Source of the DNA: CALJIC01 sp039805565
GTDB taxonomy: Bacteria; Chloroflexota; Chloroflexia; Chloroflexales; Roseiflexaceae
Reading direction: 5' to 3'
Assembly: GCA_039805565.1 (NCBI GenBank)
Contig: JBDLTZ010000219.1
Span: forward strand, 1 to 29,698
DNA: 29,698 bases
Made by a program: the position numbers and the translations under genes. Each line of letters starts with the position of its first letter. Within the stretch, counting starts at the first letter, position 1. Under the pieces are notes generated by a model. It did not search any database. It was given only the letters and a program-made list of their open reading frames with translations, and was not told the origin of the DNA. Positions 22,868 through 29,698 of the stretch are shown here, one piece after another.

Positions 22868-23809
22868 ATGCAGACGCTCCACTTCAACGCCATGGGCTGC
22901 CAGATGCTCGCCGCCCTCGACGCCGAGGGGCCGCGCGCCGCCGAGCGCCTGCGTCGCGTGCCGGGCTGGTTCGCCGCCTGGGAGCGCCGCCTGAGCCGCT
23001 TCCGCCCCGACAGCGAGCTGTCCCGGCTGAGCCGCTCGGGTGGGGCGCCCGCTCGGGTGAGCCCCGCCCTGGCCGAGGCCCTCGGCGCAGCACTTGACGC
23101 CGCGCGCCTGAGCGGCGGCCTGGCCACCCCGACGGTGCTGCCCGCCCTGGAGGCCGCCGGCTACGACCGCCCCTTCGCCGAGCTGGCCCCCGAGGCCGCC
23201 AGGCGGAGGCGCGCACCCCTCGCCCCCGCCGACTGGCGCCAGCTTCAGCTCGACCCGGCGGCGCGCACGGTCGAGCTCCCTGCGGGTGTTCGGCTCGACC
23301 TCGGCGGGACGGCCAAGGGCTGGGCCGCGGCCGAAGCAGCCCGCCGTTTGAGCGGCGCGGGCCCGGCCCTCATCGACGCCGGCGGCGACATCGCCGTCAG
23401 CGGCCCCATGGCCGACGGCGGGCCCTGGCCGATCGCCATCGCGAGTCCGTTCGGCGAGGGGGAGGGTCCGCTGGGCGTGCTCCAGCTCGCCGCAGGAGCC
23501 GTCGCCACCTCGGGGCGCGACTACCGCCGCTGGCGCCAGGGCGGCGAGGAGCGCCACCACCTGATCGACCCGCGCACGGGGCGGCCCGCCGACACCGACG
23601 TGCTCGCGGCCACCGTCGTCGCCGGCGACGCCGTCAGCGCCGAGGCGGCGGCCAAGACCGCGCTGATCCTCGGGAGCCGCGCCGGGATGGCATGGATCGA
23701 GGCGCGGCCCGGGCTCGCCGCCCTGCTGGCCCTCGCCGACGGGCGCGTGCTCCACAGCCGCCGCCTGGCCCACATCCTCGCCCCGCCGGAGCCAATATGG
23801 TCGCGCTGA
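22868..23809 (+). CDS. apbE: FAD:protein FMN transferase (ApbE family)
   Basis: 313 residues. ApbE moves FMN from FAD onto a Thr/Ser of target flavoproteins, using Mg2+. Motifs in order: FNAMGCQM at the N-terminus, LDLGGTAKGWA (143-153), DAGGDIAVSG (170-179), HHLIDPRTGRP (230-240) and ATVVAGDAVSAEAAAKTAL (248-266). In the last motif the usual Asp of the DALAT-type segment seems to be Glu (SAEA). There is no signal peptide or lipobox: the protein begins directly with the domain, so it should act in the cytoplasm unless it is exported with a partner. Its natural substrate is not evident in the window. Confidence 0.9.
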   Translation: MQTLHFNAMGCQMLAALDAEGPRAAERLRRVPGWFAAWERRLSRFRPDSELSRLSRSGGAPARVSPALAEALGAALDAARLSGGLATPTVLPALEAAGYDRPFAELAPEAARRRRAPLAPADWRQLQLDPAARTVELPAGVRLDLGGTAKGWAAAEAARRLSGAGPALIDAGGDIAVSGPMADGGPWPIAIASPFGEGEGPLGVLQLAAGAVATSGRDYRRWRQGGEERHHLIDPRTGRPADTDVLAATVVAGDAVSAEAAAKTALILGSRAGMAWIEARPGLAALLALADGRVLHSRRLAHILAPPEPIWSR

Positions 23810-23884
23810 GCGGCCGGCGGTGCACGCGTGAGCTCCAAGCTTCTTCCAATCTTCATGGTGTATGCTACGGGGCGAGGAGGAAGT

Positions 23885-24568
23885 ATGCGCGTCCTGCTGA
23901 TCGAGGATGACCAGCGCCTGGCCCGCCTGGTCGCACGCGTCCTGGCCGACGAGCACTACCAGGTCGATATAGCCCACGACGGCGAGACCGGGCTCGACCT
24001 CGCGCTGCGCGGGGTCTACGAGGTGGCGGTGGTCGACTGGATGCTCCCGGGCCGCGACGGGCCGAGCATCTGTCGGGCCGTGCGCGCGGCCCGTCTGCCT
24101 ACCGCCCTGCTCCTGCTCACCGCCCGCGGCCAGGTCGAGGATAAAGTGACTGGCTTCGAGAGCGGCGCCGACGACTACCTGGTTAAGCCCTTCGCGTTTG
24201 AGGAGCTGCTCGCCCGTGTGCGCGCCCTGGGCCGCCGCTTCTCGCTCACCGCCATCGACAGCAACGAGCTGCGCGCTGGCGAGCTCGTGCTCGACCTGCG
24301 CGGCCACGTCGCCCGCCGTGGTGCGCGCTCCCTCGACCTCTCGCCAACCGAGTGGAACCTGCTGGAGTATCTGCTGCGCAACCGCGGGCAGACTCTTACC
24401 CGCCAGCAGATCCTCGACTACGTCTGGTCCTACGAGCATGACGTGCAGCCCCAGATGGTCGACGTCTACGTCTCCTACCTGCGCCGCAAGCTGAACGAGC
24501 CGGGCGAGGCCGACCCGATCCGCACCGTGCGCGGGGTGGGCTACCGCCTGGAGGCCGGTGATGTTTAG
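23885..24568 (+). CDS. OmpR/PhoB-type response regulator
   Basis: 227 residues. ATG 23885 is chosen because GAGGAGGAAG lies just upstream and the receiver begins immediately (MRVLLIEDDQ); a GTG at 23828 would add an unlikely leader. Receiver domain: acidic pair D8-D9, phosphorylated D51 (VVDWMLPGRDG), T79 and K101 (YLVKPF). The C-terminal winged helix has LSPTEWNLLEYLLRNRGQTL and ends with TVRGVGYRLE. It probably controls the redox genes next to it and is activated by the kinase, whose gene overlaps its end by 8 nt. Confidence 0.95.
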   Translation: MRVLLIEDDQRLARLVARVLADEHYQVDIAHDGETGLDLALRGVYEVAVVDWMLPGRDGPSICRAVRAARLPTALLLLTARGQVEDKVTGFESGADDYLVKPFAFEELLARVRALGRRFSLTAIDSNELRAGELVLDLRGHVARRGARSLDLSPTEWNLLEYLLRNRGQTLTRQQILDYVWSYEHDVQPQMVDVYVSYLRRKLNEPGEADPIRTVRGVGYRLEAGDV

Positions 24569-26144
24569 GGGCCTGCGCCTGCGCCTGACCCTGCTCTACG
24601 CCCTGGCCGCCCTGGCTCTGGTGAGCCTCGTGGGCGGAGGGGGCTACCTCGTCGTGGCGCGCTACTTCCGCGATGTGACCGACCTGGCGCTCCAGCACAA
24701 GATGGCCCACGAGTTCCACGCTCTCGCGGCTCCGATCCCGGCAGAGCTCGCCCCCGCCGACCGCGACTGGTCGATCGTCCGCGGCGAGGTTGGCCTCATC
24801 CCCCAGCCCGGCGCCGCCAGGGACCTCTCCGAGGACGAGGCGGTGGCGCGTGCCGCGGCCGTCAGGAGCGGTGACCAGCCGACACGGGTCGAGCTGCGCG
24901 AGCGCGACGATCGGGAGGTTTATGAGGTGCGCTTCGCGAGCGGCGCGCGCGTCGTCGTCGACCGGGCCAGCGGCGCCATCCTCGCCAACGAGGACCACGA
25001 GCGTGACGAGGACGAGGAACACGCGGAGAGCCGTGAGCCAACCACTGGCTCGTCGGTGGCGCCGACCCCTCCAGGGACCGCAGGCACGCCCCTCGCCTAC
25101 GACGCCGAGCTGGCCGCGATCGTCGTGCTGCCCCTCGATCCGAACGGGCAGGTGCTCTTCGCCCCCAGCGCGGCGGCCGTGCCGCTCGCGCCCGATGTGA
25201 ACGCCTTGCAGGCGGCCCTCGCCACGGGCAACGATCTGCGCACTGTCACCCTGGCCGACGGCCGCCGCGTGCGCTTACTGACCTACCGCCTCACCCGCAA
25301 CGATGGCCCCGCAGCCCTCCAGCTCGGCCGCGTGCTCGGCGACCAGGAGCAGGTGCTCGGCCAGCTCACCTTCGGGCTGCTCCTGCTGGGGAGCCTGAGC
25401 ATGGTCCTCGTGGGCATTGCGAGCTGGTGGCTGGCGGGCAGGGCCCTCCGCCCGGCCCAGGAGGCCTGGGAGCGCCAGCAGCGCTTCATCGCCAGCGCCA
25501 GCCACGAGCTGCGCACGCCGCTCACCCTGATCCGCGCCAGCGCCGAGGTCGCCCTGCGCGGGGTGGAGCCGGGCAATGCCGACCAGCGCGAGCTGCTCGG
25601 CGATGTGCTCGCCGAGAGCGACCATATGCGCCGGCTGGTCGACGATCTGCTGACCCTCTCACGGCTCGATAGCGGCCGCATGCCGCTCGCCCTGGCACCG
25701 GTGGAGCTGCCACTGCTGCTGGCCGAGCTCCAGCGCCAGGTCGCCCGGCTCGGGGACGAGCGCGGGGTGACGGTCGCCGTCGGGGAGGTGGCGGGCGTCG
25801 TGATCGCCGACCCGGAGCGGCTGCGCCAGGTGCTGCTCATCCTGCTCGACAACGCGCTCCGGCACACGCCAGTGGGCGGGCAGGTGCAGCTGACGGCGAT
25901 GCTGGAGGGCCGGATCGTGCGGCTGGAGGTCAAGGACACGGGCTGCGGGATTGCCCCTGAGCATTTGCCCCACATCTTCGAGCGCTTCTACCGGGCCGAT
26001 CTGGCCCGCGGCCGCGAGAGCGGCAACGCCGGCCTGGGGCTCGCCATCGCCAAGGGGCTGGTGGAGGCGATGGGCGGCCGGATCGGGGCGACGAGTACGC
26101 CCGGCCGCGGGACGACGGTCTGGCTGAGTCTCCCCGCCGCGTGA
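24561..26144 (+). CDS. Sensor histidine kinase with PepSY-like sensor domain
   Basis: 527 residues from ATG 24561 (GTG 24558 is an alternative one codon earlier); GGAGG lies at 24549-24553. TM1 is about residues 8-33 and TM2 about 268-292. The extracytoplasmic part has a PepSY-like segment (VYEVRFASGARVVVDRASGA, 120-139) followed by a very acidic stretch (NEDHERDEDEEHAESREP, 143-160) that could bind metal cations. HisKA: phospho-accepting H315 in SASHELRTPL. ATPase: LDNALRH 429-435, DTGCGI 459-464, GNAGLGL 488-494. The RALRPAQEAWERQQRF linker is shorter than a full HAMP. It pairs with the preceding response regulator. Confidence 0.93.
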   Translation: MFRGLRLRLTLLYALAALALVSLVGGGGYLVVARYFRDVTDLALQHKMAHEFHALAAPIPAELAPADRDWSIVRGEVGLIPQPGAARDLSEDEAVARAAAVRSGDQPTRVELRERDDREVYEVRFASGARVVVDRASGAILANEDHERDEDEEHAESREPTTGSSVAPTPPGTAGTPLAYDAELAAIVVLPLDPNGQVLFAPSAAAVPLAPDVNALQAALATGNDLRTVTLADGRRVRLLTYRLTRNDGPAALQLGRVLGDQEQVLGQLTFGLLLLGSLSMVLVGIASWWLAGRALRPAQEAWERQQRFIASASHELRTPLTLIRASAEVALRGVEPGNADQRELLGDVLAESDHMRRLVDDLLTLSRLDSGRMPLALAPVELPLLLAELQRQVARLGDERGVTVAVGEVAGVVIADPERLRQVLLILLDNALRHTPVGGQVQLTAMLEGRIVRLEVKDTGCGIAPEHLPHIFERFYRADLARGRESGNAGLGLAIAKGLVEAMGGRIGATSTPGRGTTVWLSLPAA

Positions 26145-26166
26145 GGCCGAGTGTAGACTGCAGTGC

Positions 26167-27105
26167 TTACGTCCCCGGTCGAGCCACGGGCACCTCGGGG
26201 CGGTCGAGCCCGGTGTCCTCCCAGGAGCGCTGGTCATCCAGCGGCTCGAGGTGAGTGAAGACCGTGCTGTTCGGGATGGCGCCGCGGATCTCGCCCTCAA
26301 TCCCTTCCAGGAGCACGTGGCCCTCGCGGATCGTCCAGTCGCCGGGGGCGAGCACGTGGAAGGAGATGAAGCGCCGCATACCCGCCTGGCGCGTCCGCAC
26401 GGCGTGAAACGCGATACCCAGCGTCGTCTGCTGGTGCCGCTCGAGGATCGCTTGGAGGGCTCCTTGCTCCTCGGCGGAGATGGCGCTGTCGAGAAGCCCC
26501 ATCCCCGAGCGACCGATCAGCTGGATGCCCGTCCAGACGATGTTGGCCGCCACGGCAAGGGCGATCAGCGGGTCGAGGATGAGCCAGCCGGTCAGGGCCA
26601 CCAGGCCCACGCCGACCAGCACGCCGGCAGAGGTCCAGACGTCGGTCATCAAGTGGTGGGCGTCGGCCTCGAGCGTGATCGAGTGGTGGCGCTTGCCGGC
26701 GCGCAGGATCACCTGGGCCGCCCCCAGGTTGACCAGCGAGGCGACGACCGAGATCGCCAGCCCGAGCCCGGGCTGCTCGATCGGCTGCGGGTCCCATAGC
26801 CGGCCCCAGGCCGCCCAGGCGATGCTGCCCGCGGCGACGAGAATCAGCACGCCCTCGACGACGCTGGAGAAGTACTCGGCCTTGGTGTGGCCGAAGGCGT
26901 GCTGCTCGTCAGGCGGGCGCGCCGCGATGGTGAGCATGGCCAGGGCCATCAGGGCGGCGGCCAGATTGACGCCGGACTCGAGGGCGTCGGAGAGCAGGCC
27001 GACCGAGCCGGTGAGCAGGTAGGCCGCGGCCTTCAGGCCGATGGTGATCACGGCGGCACCGATCGAGAGCCAGGCGTAGCGCCGCAGGTCTGGTCGCTCT
27101 ATCAC
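26167..27105 (-). CDS. Cation diffusion facilitator (metal efflux) family
   Basis: 312 residues, GTG at 27105 with GGAG at 27111-27114. CDF proteins export divalent metals (Zn, Fe, Mn, Cd, Co) in exchange for protons. There are six membrane helices; the family region SDALESGVNLAAALMALAM is in TM2, FGHTKAEYFSSVVEG before TM3, and DAHHLMTDVWTSAGVLVGVG in TM5. Site-A residues appear to be D40, S44, H151 and D155: TM2 has DALES where most zinc CDFs have D/HxxxD, so metal preference may differ. The C-terminal domain (FHAVRTRQAGMRRFISFHV, then GEIRGAIPNSTVFTHLEP) is the usual regulatory ferredoxin-like fold. It lies 34 nt after the cytochrome gene and may be cotranscribed with it. It converges with the histidine kinase gene (22-nt gap). 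Confidence 0.9.
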   Translation of the reverse strand: MIERPDLRRYAWLSIGAAVITIGLKAAAYLLTGSVGLLSDALESGVNLAAALMALAMLTIAARPPDEQHAFGHTKAEYFSSVVEGVLILVAAGSIAWAAWGRLWDPQPIEQPGLGLAISVVASLVNLGAAQVILRAGKRHHSITLEADAHHLMTDVWTSAGVLVGVGLVALTGWLILDPLIALAVAANIVWTGIQLIGRSGMGLLDSAISAEEQGALQAILERHQQTTLGIAFHAVRTRQAGMRRFISFHVLAPGDWTIREGHVLLEGIEGEIRGAIPNSTVFTHLEPLDDQRSWEDTGLDRPEVPVARPGT

Positions 27106-27139
27106 GGTCGCTCCAGTCTTCTAGTATGCCTCACCCGAC

Positions 27140-28384
27140 CTACTCGTGGCCGGTGGTGTGGCAGCGCACACAGTCATCGATGTTCCCGCCGATGCCCTCC
27201 TCGCGGTGCTCAGCGAGGGTCGCCGCCTGCGGGTGGGCGTGGCAGTTGTAGCAGGTGTAGACCGTGTACTGCTGCGGGTTGGTGTGGCAGGTCGCGCAGG
27301 GGATCTGCCCCTCGCCGCCGTGGGTCAGCGGGAAGGTATGCTCAAACGTGGCCCCCTCCCAGCGCGCTGTGCTGTGGCAGCTCGTACAGTCGGTGCCGAA
27401 CTGGCCGAGGTGAACCTGCGGCTCGGCGTGGCAGGCGACGCAGGTGCTCGGCGTGCCCTTGAAGACATGGTTGCTGTGACAGCTCGCGCAGGGTGCGGAC
27501 GTGTGGGCGCCGGTGAGCGGGAACGCGGCCAGGCTATGGTCGAAGGTGACCTGCTCCCAGCCGGCGGACGTGTGGCAGCTCGCGCAGTCGGCGCCGTACA
27601 CACCCTGGTGGATGTCGTCGGTCTGGTGGCAGCCCACGCAGGTAGTGGCCAGGCCGTCGAAGCCCGCAGGCTCGCGGGCCTGGCCGTGGCAGCTCGCGCA
27701 GCTCGTCTCGCCGTGCTTGCCGTCGAGCGGGACGGCGAGCACGCTGTGGTCGAAGCCGCTGTAGCGGTCCACGCCGTCGTGGCAGCCCAGGCAGCCCGTG
27801 CCGAAGTCGGCGATGTGGGCGACCACGAACTCCGCCTGATCGTTTGTGTGGCAGTCCACGCACGTAGCCCCGTCGAAAACATAGGCGTTGGCAGGGCGCG
27901 GGCTCGCGGCGAGGGCTGTGTGGCAGTCCGCGCAGCCGAAGGCGCGCCCGTCGCTCGTCTGCCCGTGGGCCGCCAGCACGAAGCCGAGGGCTTCATGGGG
28001 GAACGTCGCCAGGTCCATCTCGGTGAGCGCGGCCTGGGGGCCGCCGTGCTCGGTGTGGCAGCCCAGGCAGGCGGCCCCGTCGCTCAGGGCGCCATGGAGT
28101 GTGTCGGGGCTGGCGAGCTGGGCCTGCACGTCGGTGTGGCAGTCGAGGCAGCGCCCGGCCATCCCACGGTCGTCAAGGGGGCTGGCGTGACAGCTCGCAC
28201 AGTCGCCGCCGAGGGCCGCGTGGGATGTCACACCCCCGAGCATGACCCCCTGGCGCTCCTCGGCGCTGAGGGGACCCGGGCTGAACATGCTCCCGCCGCC
28301 GGCGAGCCAGGCGAGGGCTACGGCGGCCACGGCGATCAGACCGGCGGCGAAGCCGAAGGGGGTGAGACAGCCGAGACGGCGCAT
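27140..28384 (-). CDS. Fifteen-CxxCH multihaem cytochrome c
   Basis: 414 residues from ATG 28384, preceded by GAGGAGG; the frame stays open upstream, but that part is antisense-type sequence inside the neighbouring gene. The N-terminus is a signal peptide or anchor (CLTPFGFAAGLIAVAAVALA). I count 15 CxxCH haem sites (for example CASCH, CLDCH, CLGCH, CADCH, CVDCH, CVGCH, CTSCH, CATCH, CYNCH, CVRCH), with many spare His residues in FDHS, ATFPHEA and FEHTFPL contexts that could be distal ligands. Repeats of the form FDHS-x-PLxG-x-H/CASCH suggest growth by module duplication. It is an extracytoplasmic electron-transfer protein receiving electrons from the membrane cytochrome b encoded 11 nt upstream. 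Confidence 0.93.
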   Translation of the reverse strand: MRRLGCLTPFGFAAGLIAVAAVALAWLAGGGSMFSPGPLSAEERQGVMLGGVTSHAALGGDCASCHASPLDDRGMAGRCLDCHTDVQAQLASPDTLHGALSDGAACLGCHTEHGGPQAALTEMDLATFPHEALGFVLAAHGQTSDGRAFGCADCHTALAASPRPANAYVFDGATCVDCHTNDQAEFVVAHIADFGTGCLGCHDGVDRYSGFDHSVLAVPLDGKHGETSCASCHGQAREPAGFDGLATTCVGCHQTDDIHQGVYGADCASCHTSAGWEQVTFDHSLAAFPLTGAHTSAPCASCHSNHVFKGTPSTCVACHAEPQVHLGQFGTDCTSCHSTARWEGATFEHTFPLTHGGEGQIPCATCHTNPQQYTVYTCYNCHAHPQAATLAEHREEGIGGNIDDCVRCHTTGHE

Positions 28385-28395
28385 GGCCAGCCTCC

Positions 28396-29256
28396 TCAGC
28401 GGAGAAGCGTCGCGTAGTAGAGCGCGGCGCCGATGTGCACGAACGCCAGGACGAACAGCGCCACCCCGAGCGGGATGTGGACGGTGTGCCAGAGGGCTAG
28501 CAGCTGCCGCGCGGCGGCCAACGACTCGGCCTGCCGCAGCAGCCGCTGGCGCTCGGCCAACGCCCGGCGCAGCTCGGTGACCGTGGCCTGATCCACCACC
28601 CCGAGGGCCGCGAGAACCCGCCGCTGCTCGGCACGGTCGCGCCAGGCCAGGAGCGGACGGGCGAGCACGGTCGCCAGCGGGCCGCCAGGGAGACTGGCGG
28701 GTGTGAGCAGCAGGCTCGTGACCGATACCGCACTGGGCGACGAGCCCGGCCGCGCCAGGATCTCCAGCCGGGCGGCGCTCGCGGCGAGCTGTGCCTCCAG
28801 CTCGGCCAGCGACAGCTCGGCGCCGTCCAGCGTGCGCGGGATGGCGGTGTAGACATAGCGGCCCACGAAGCCGCTCAGCACGACCACGGCGGTGAGCAGG
28901 CTCAGCACGCCAGCCAGCCCGTTGAAGCGCCAGGTGGTGTGGAGCAGCACCATGTACGAGCCGACAATGCCCATCACGATGTGCCACTGCAGCCAGCTGC
29001 TCAGCCGCCCGAAGACCCGCCCGTGCGCCCGTTTGCGCAGCGAGTAGAGCGTCTCGGTGGCGAGCATTAGCAGGAAGCCGACGACCCCCAGGCTATGCCC
29101 GAAGAGGGCGCCGGGGGCGGTGTCGAGGCCGCGCATCGCCCAGACGTAGAGCGCGGTCACGGCACCCACGCCGACGACGGCGATCTCCAGCTCGTAGGTG
29201 GCGTGGCGGGGCGGGCGCCCGCCCCGCGGTGTGAGCAGCTCACGGGTTGTCTGCAT
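28396..29256 (-). CDS. Cytochrome b-like membrane protein, partner of the multihaem cytochrome
   Basis: 286 residues from ATG 29256 (a longer in-frame start at 29310 would lie inside the previous gene and is not needed). About five membrane helices; histidines at 54, 92, 106, 257, 260 and 274 lie in or near helices (WLQWHIVMGIVGSYMVLLHT, LWHTVHIPLGVALFVLAFVH) and probably bind two b-type haems. A ~110-residue charged, helical loop (about 140-250) separates the N-terminal four helices from the last one. The start overlaps the flavoprotein stop by 17 nt and the cytochrome c gene follows after 11 nt. It probably passes electrons from the cytoplasmic flavoprotein across the membrane to the cytochrome c. 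The overall architecture resembles cytochrome b561/ferric reductase-type proteins, but I cannot name the exact family. Confidence 0.75.
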   Translation of the reverse strand: MQTTRELLTPRGGRPPRHATYELEIAVVGVGAVTALYVWAMRGLDTAPGALFGHSLGVVGFLLMLATETLYSLRKRAHGRVFGRLSSWLQWHIVMGIVGSYMVLLHTTWRFNGLAGVLSLLTAVVVLSGFVGRYVYTAIPRTLDGAELSLAELEAQLAASAARLEILARPGSSPSAVSVTSLLLTPASLPGGPLATVLARPLLAWRDRAEQRRVLAALGVVDQATVTELRRALAERQRLLRQAESLAAARQLLALWHTVHIPLGVALFVLAFVHIGAALYYATLLR

Positions 29257-29698
29257 GGCTGCGCTCCCACTCGGCGGAGAACTCGGCGATGGTCGGCACC
29301 ACCTGAGCACCTTCGACCAGGAGGGCGCTCCGGATGGGCGTAATGTCGGCGCGCCCGGCGATCAGGCGCTGGAGTGGCCGGGAGAGGCTCTGGTCGCCCA
29401 TCACCAGGGCGCCCGCGATGGTGCGCTCGCCAAGCGCAAGCCGCACCCGGTTGACGGCGTGCCGCTCGACCACCACCCAGGCGGCTCCTGGTACACGCCA
29501 GGTCTCGCTGTCGCCGCGGGCGATCGCCACCAGGTCGGCGTCGGCGCCGCCCCCGACCGCCCCGATGATCGTCGTCGGGATGCCGGCCAGCAGGGTGACG
29601 TTCTGCGCCACGCTGCGGCGGTAGGGCGTGGGCGTGCCGGCCATCGTCGCGGCGGCAGCCGTGCCGTGGGCGCGGGCGGTTGGCCAGAGCGTGTCGAG
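29240..29698 (-). CDS. FAD-dependent pyridine nucleotide oxidoreductase, C-terminal part (partial)
   Basis: The frame is open to the window edge and its 5' end is missing; 152 residues are visible. WPTARAHGTAAAATMAGTPT (near the edge) is the region after the FAD-binding domain in NirB/rubredoxin-reductase-like flavoproteins. It is followed by the C-terminal domain (VLLAGIP-like strand, RVPGAAWVVVERHAVNRVRL, GALVMGDQSLSRPLQRLIAG), which matches the family's small C-terminal domain. It probably takes electrons from NAD(P)H or another cytoplasmic donor and hands them to the membrane cytochrome b encoded next, whose start lies inside this gene's end. The family call is good; the electron donor is unknown. 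Confidence 0.7.
   Translation of the reverse strand, partial: LDTLWPTARAHGTAAAATMAGTPTPYRRSVAQNVTLLAGIPTTIIGAVGGGADADLVAIARGDSETWRVPGAAWVVVERHAVNRVRLALGERTIAGALVMGDQSLSRPLQRLIAGRADITPIRSALLVEGAQVVPTIAEFSAEWERSHADNP

Noticed and set aside
22286..24439. A 717-codon open frame on the - strand
   Set aside because: It lies antisense to the ferric-reductase, ApbE and response regulator genes and is low-complexity Gly/Ala/Arg/Gln sequence produced by GC-rich codon bias, with no domain motif.
27146..28417. A 423-codon open frame on the + strand
   Set aside because: It is antisense to the 15-haem cytochrome gene, whose CxxCH motifs are unmistakable. The antisense protein has no motif.
28385..28987. 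A 201-codon in-frame extension of the cytochrome c gene upstream of ATG 28384
   Set aside because: The extension is Arg/Ala-rich shadow sequence inside the cytochrome b gene. A signal peptide and a good ribosome binding site begin at 28384.
1..29698. tRNA genes, rRNA genes, an integrase gene or an attachment site marking element ends
   Set aside because: None was recognised by reading. The ends of the presumed conjugative element therefore cannot be placed in this window.

Overview
The window is a GC-rich bacterial chromosome or large-element segment. The gene families point to a member of the Chloroflexota: a Replic_Relax-type protein beside a type IV secretion ATPase set, an XRE/NB-ARC/TPR regulator, and a multihaem cytochrome with a membrane cytochrome b and a flavoprotein. 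The phylum call is an inference from family content only; no rRNA or other phylogenetic marker is present.

Region 1 (1-11681, + strand) is a conjugation-type operon with overlapping or nearly overlapping genes. It runs from the tail of an upstream gene through a VirB4-like ATPase split over two ORFs (108-809 and 796-2862), a membrane protein with a PEGA-like domain and a probable beta-propeller (2837-4297), a two-TM protein that looks like an FtsK-type ATPase without its P-loop (4294-5757), a very large VirD4/TraG-like coupling ATPase (5757-9287), and a Replic_Relax-like protein (10698-11681). An IS200/IS605-type tnpB unit on the opposite strand sits exactly between the last two genes. No classical relaxase or pilus gene is visible, so the set looks like part of an integrative conjugative or mobilisable element of an uncommon type.

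Region 2 (11682-21372) is an insertion-sequence hotspot. A large STAND regulator gene (HTH-XRE, NB-ARC, TPR; - strand, 18887 to 11885) is cut in two by an IS21-family element (13793-17910), which is flanked by a GGTGT duplication. An IS256-family element (13880-15310, flanked by CCACAAGA) is nested inside the left end of that IS21 element. Removing the insertion and one GGTGT copy joins the two halves in frame into a 959-residue protein. Next come a small secreted protein gene (19298-19882), a strong hairpin, and an IS3-family element with orfA/orfB and an A7 slippery site (20185-21372).

Region 3 (21373-29698) is a redox module. On the + strand are a small membrane-anchored Ala/Pro-rich protein, a ferric-reductase-like haem membrane protein, an ApbE-type FMN transferase, and an OmpR-type response regulator with a histidine kinase that has a PepSY-like sensor. 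Converging on these from the right, on the - strand, are a flavoprotein reductase (cut by the window edge), a cytochrome b-like membrane protein, a 15-CxxCH multihaem cytochrome c and a CDF metal transporter. The likely theme is electron transfer across the membrane, coupled to a metal- or redox-responsive two-component system and metal efflux. The terminal electron acceptor cannot be read from the sequence.
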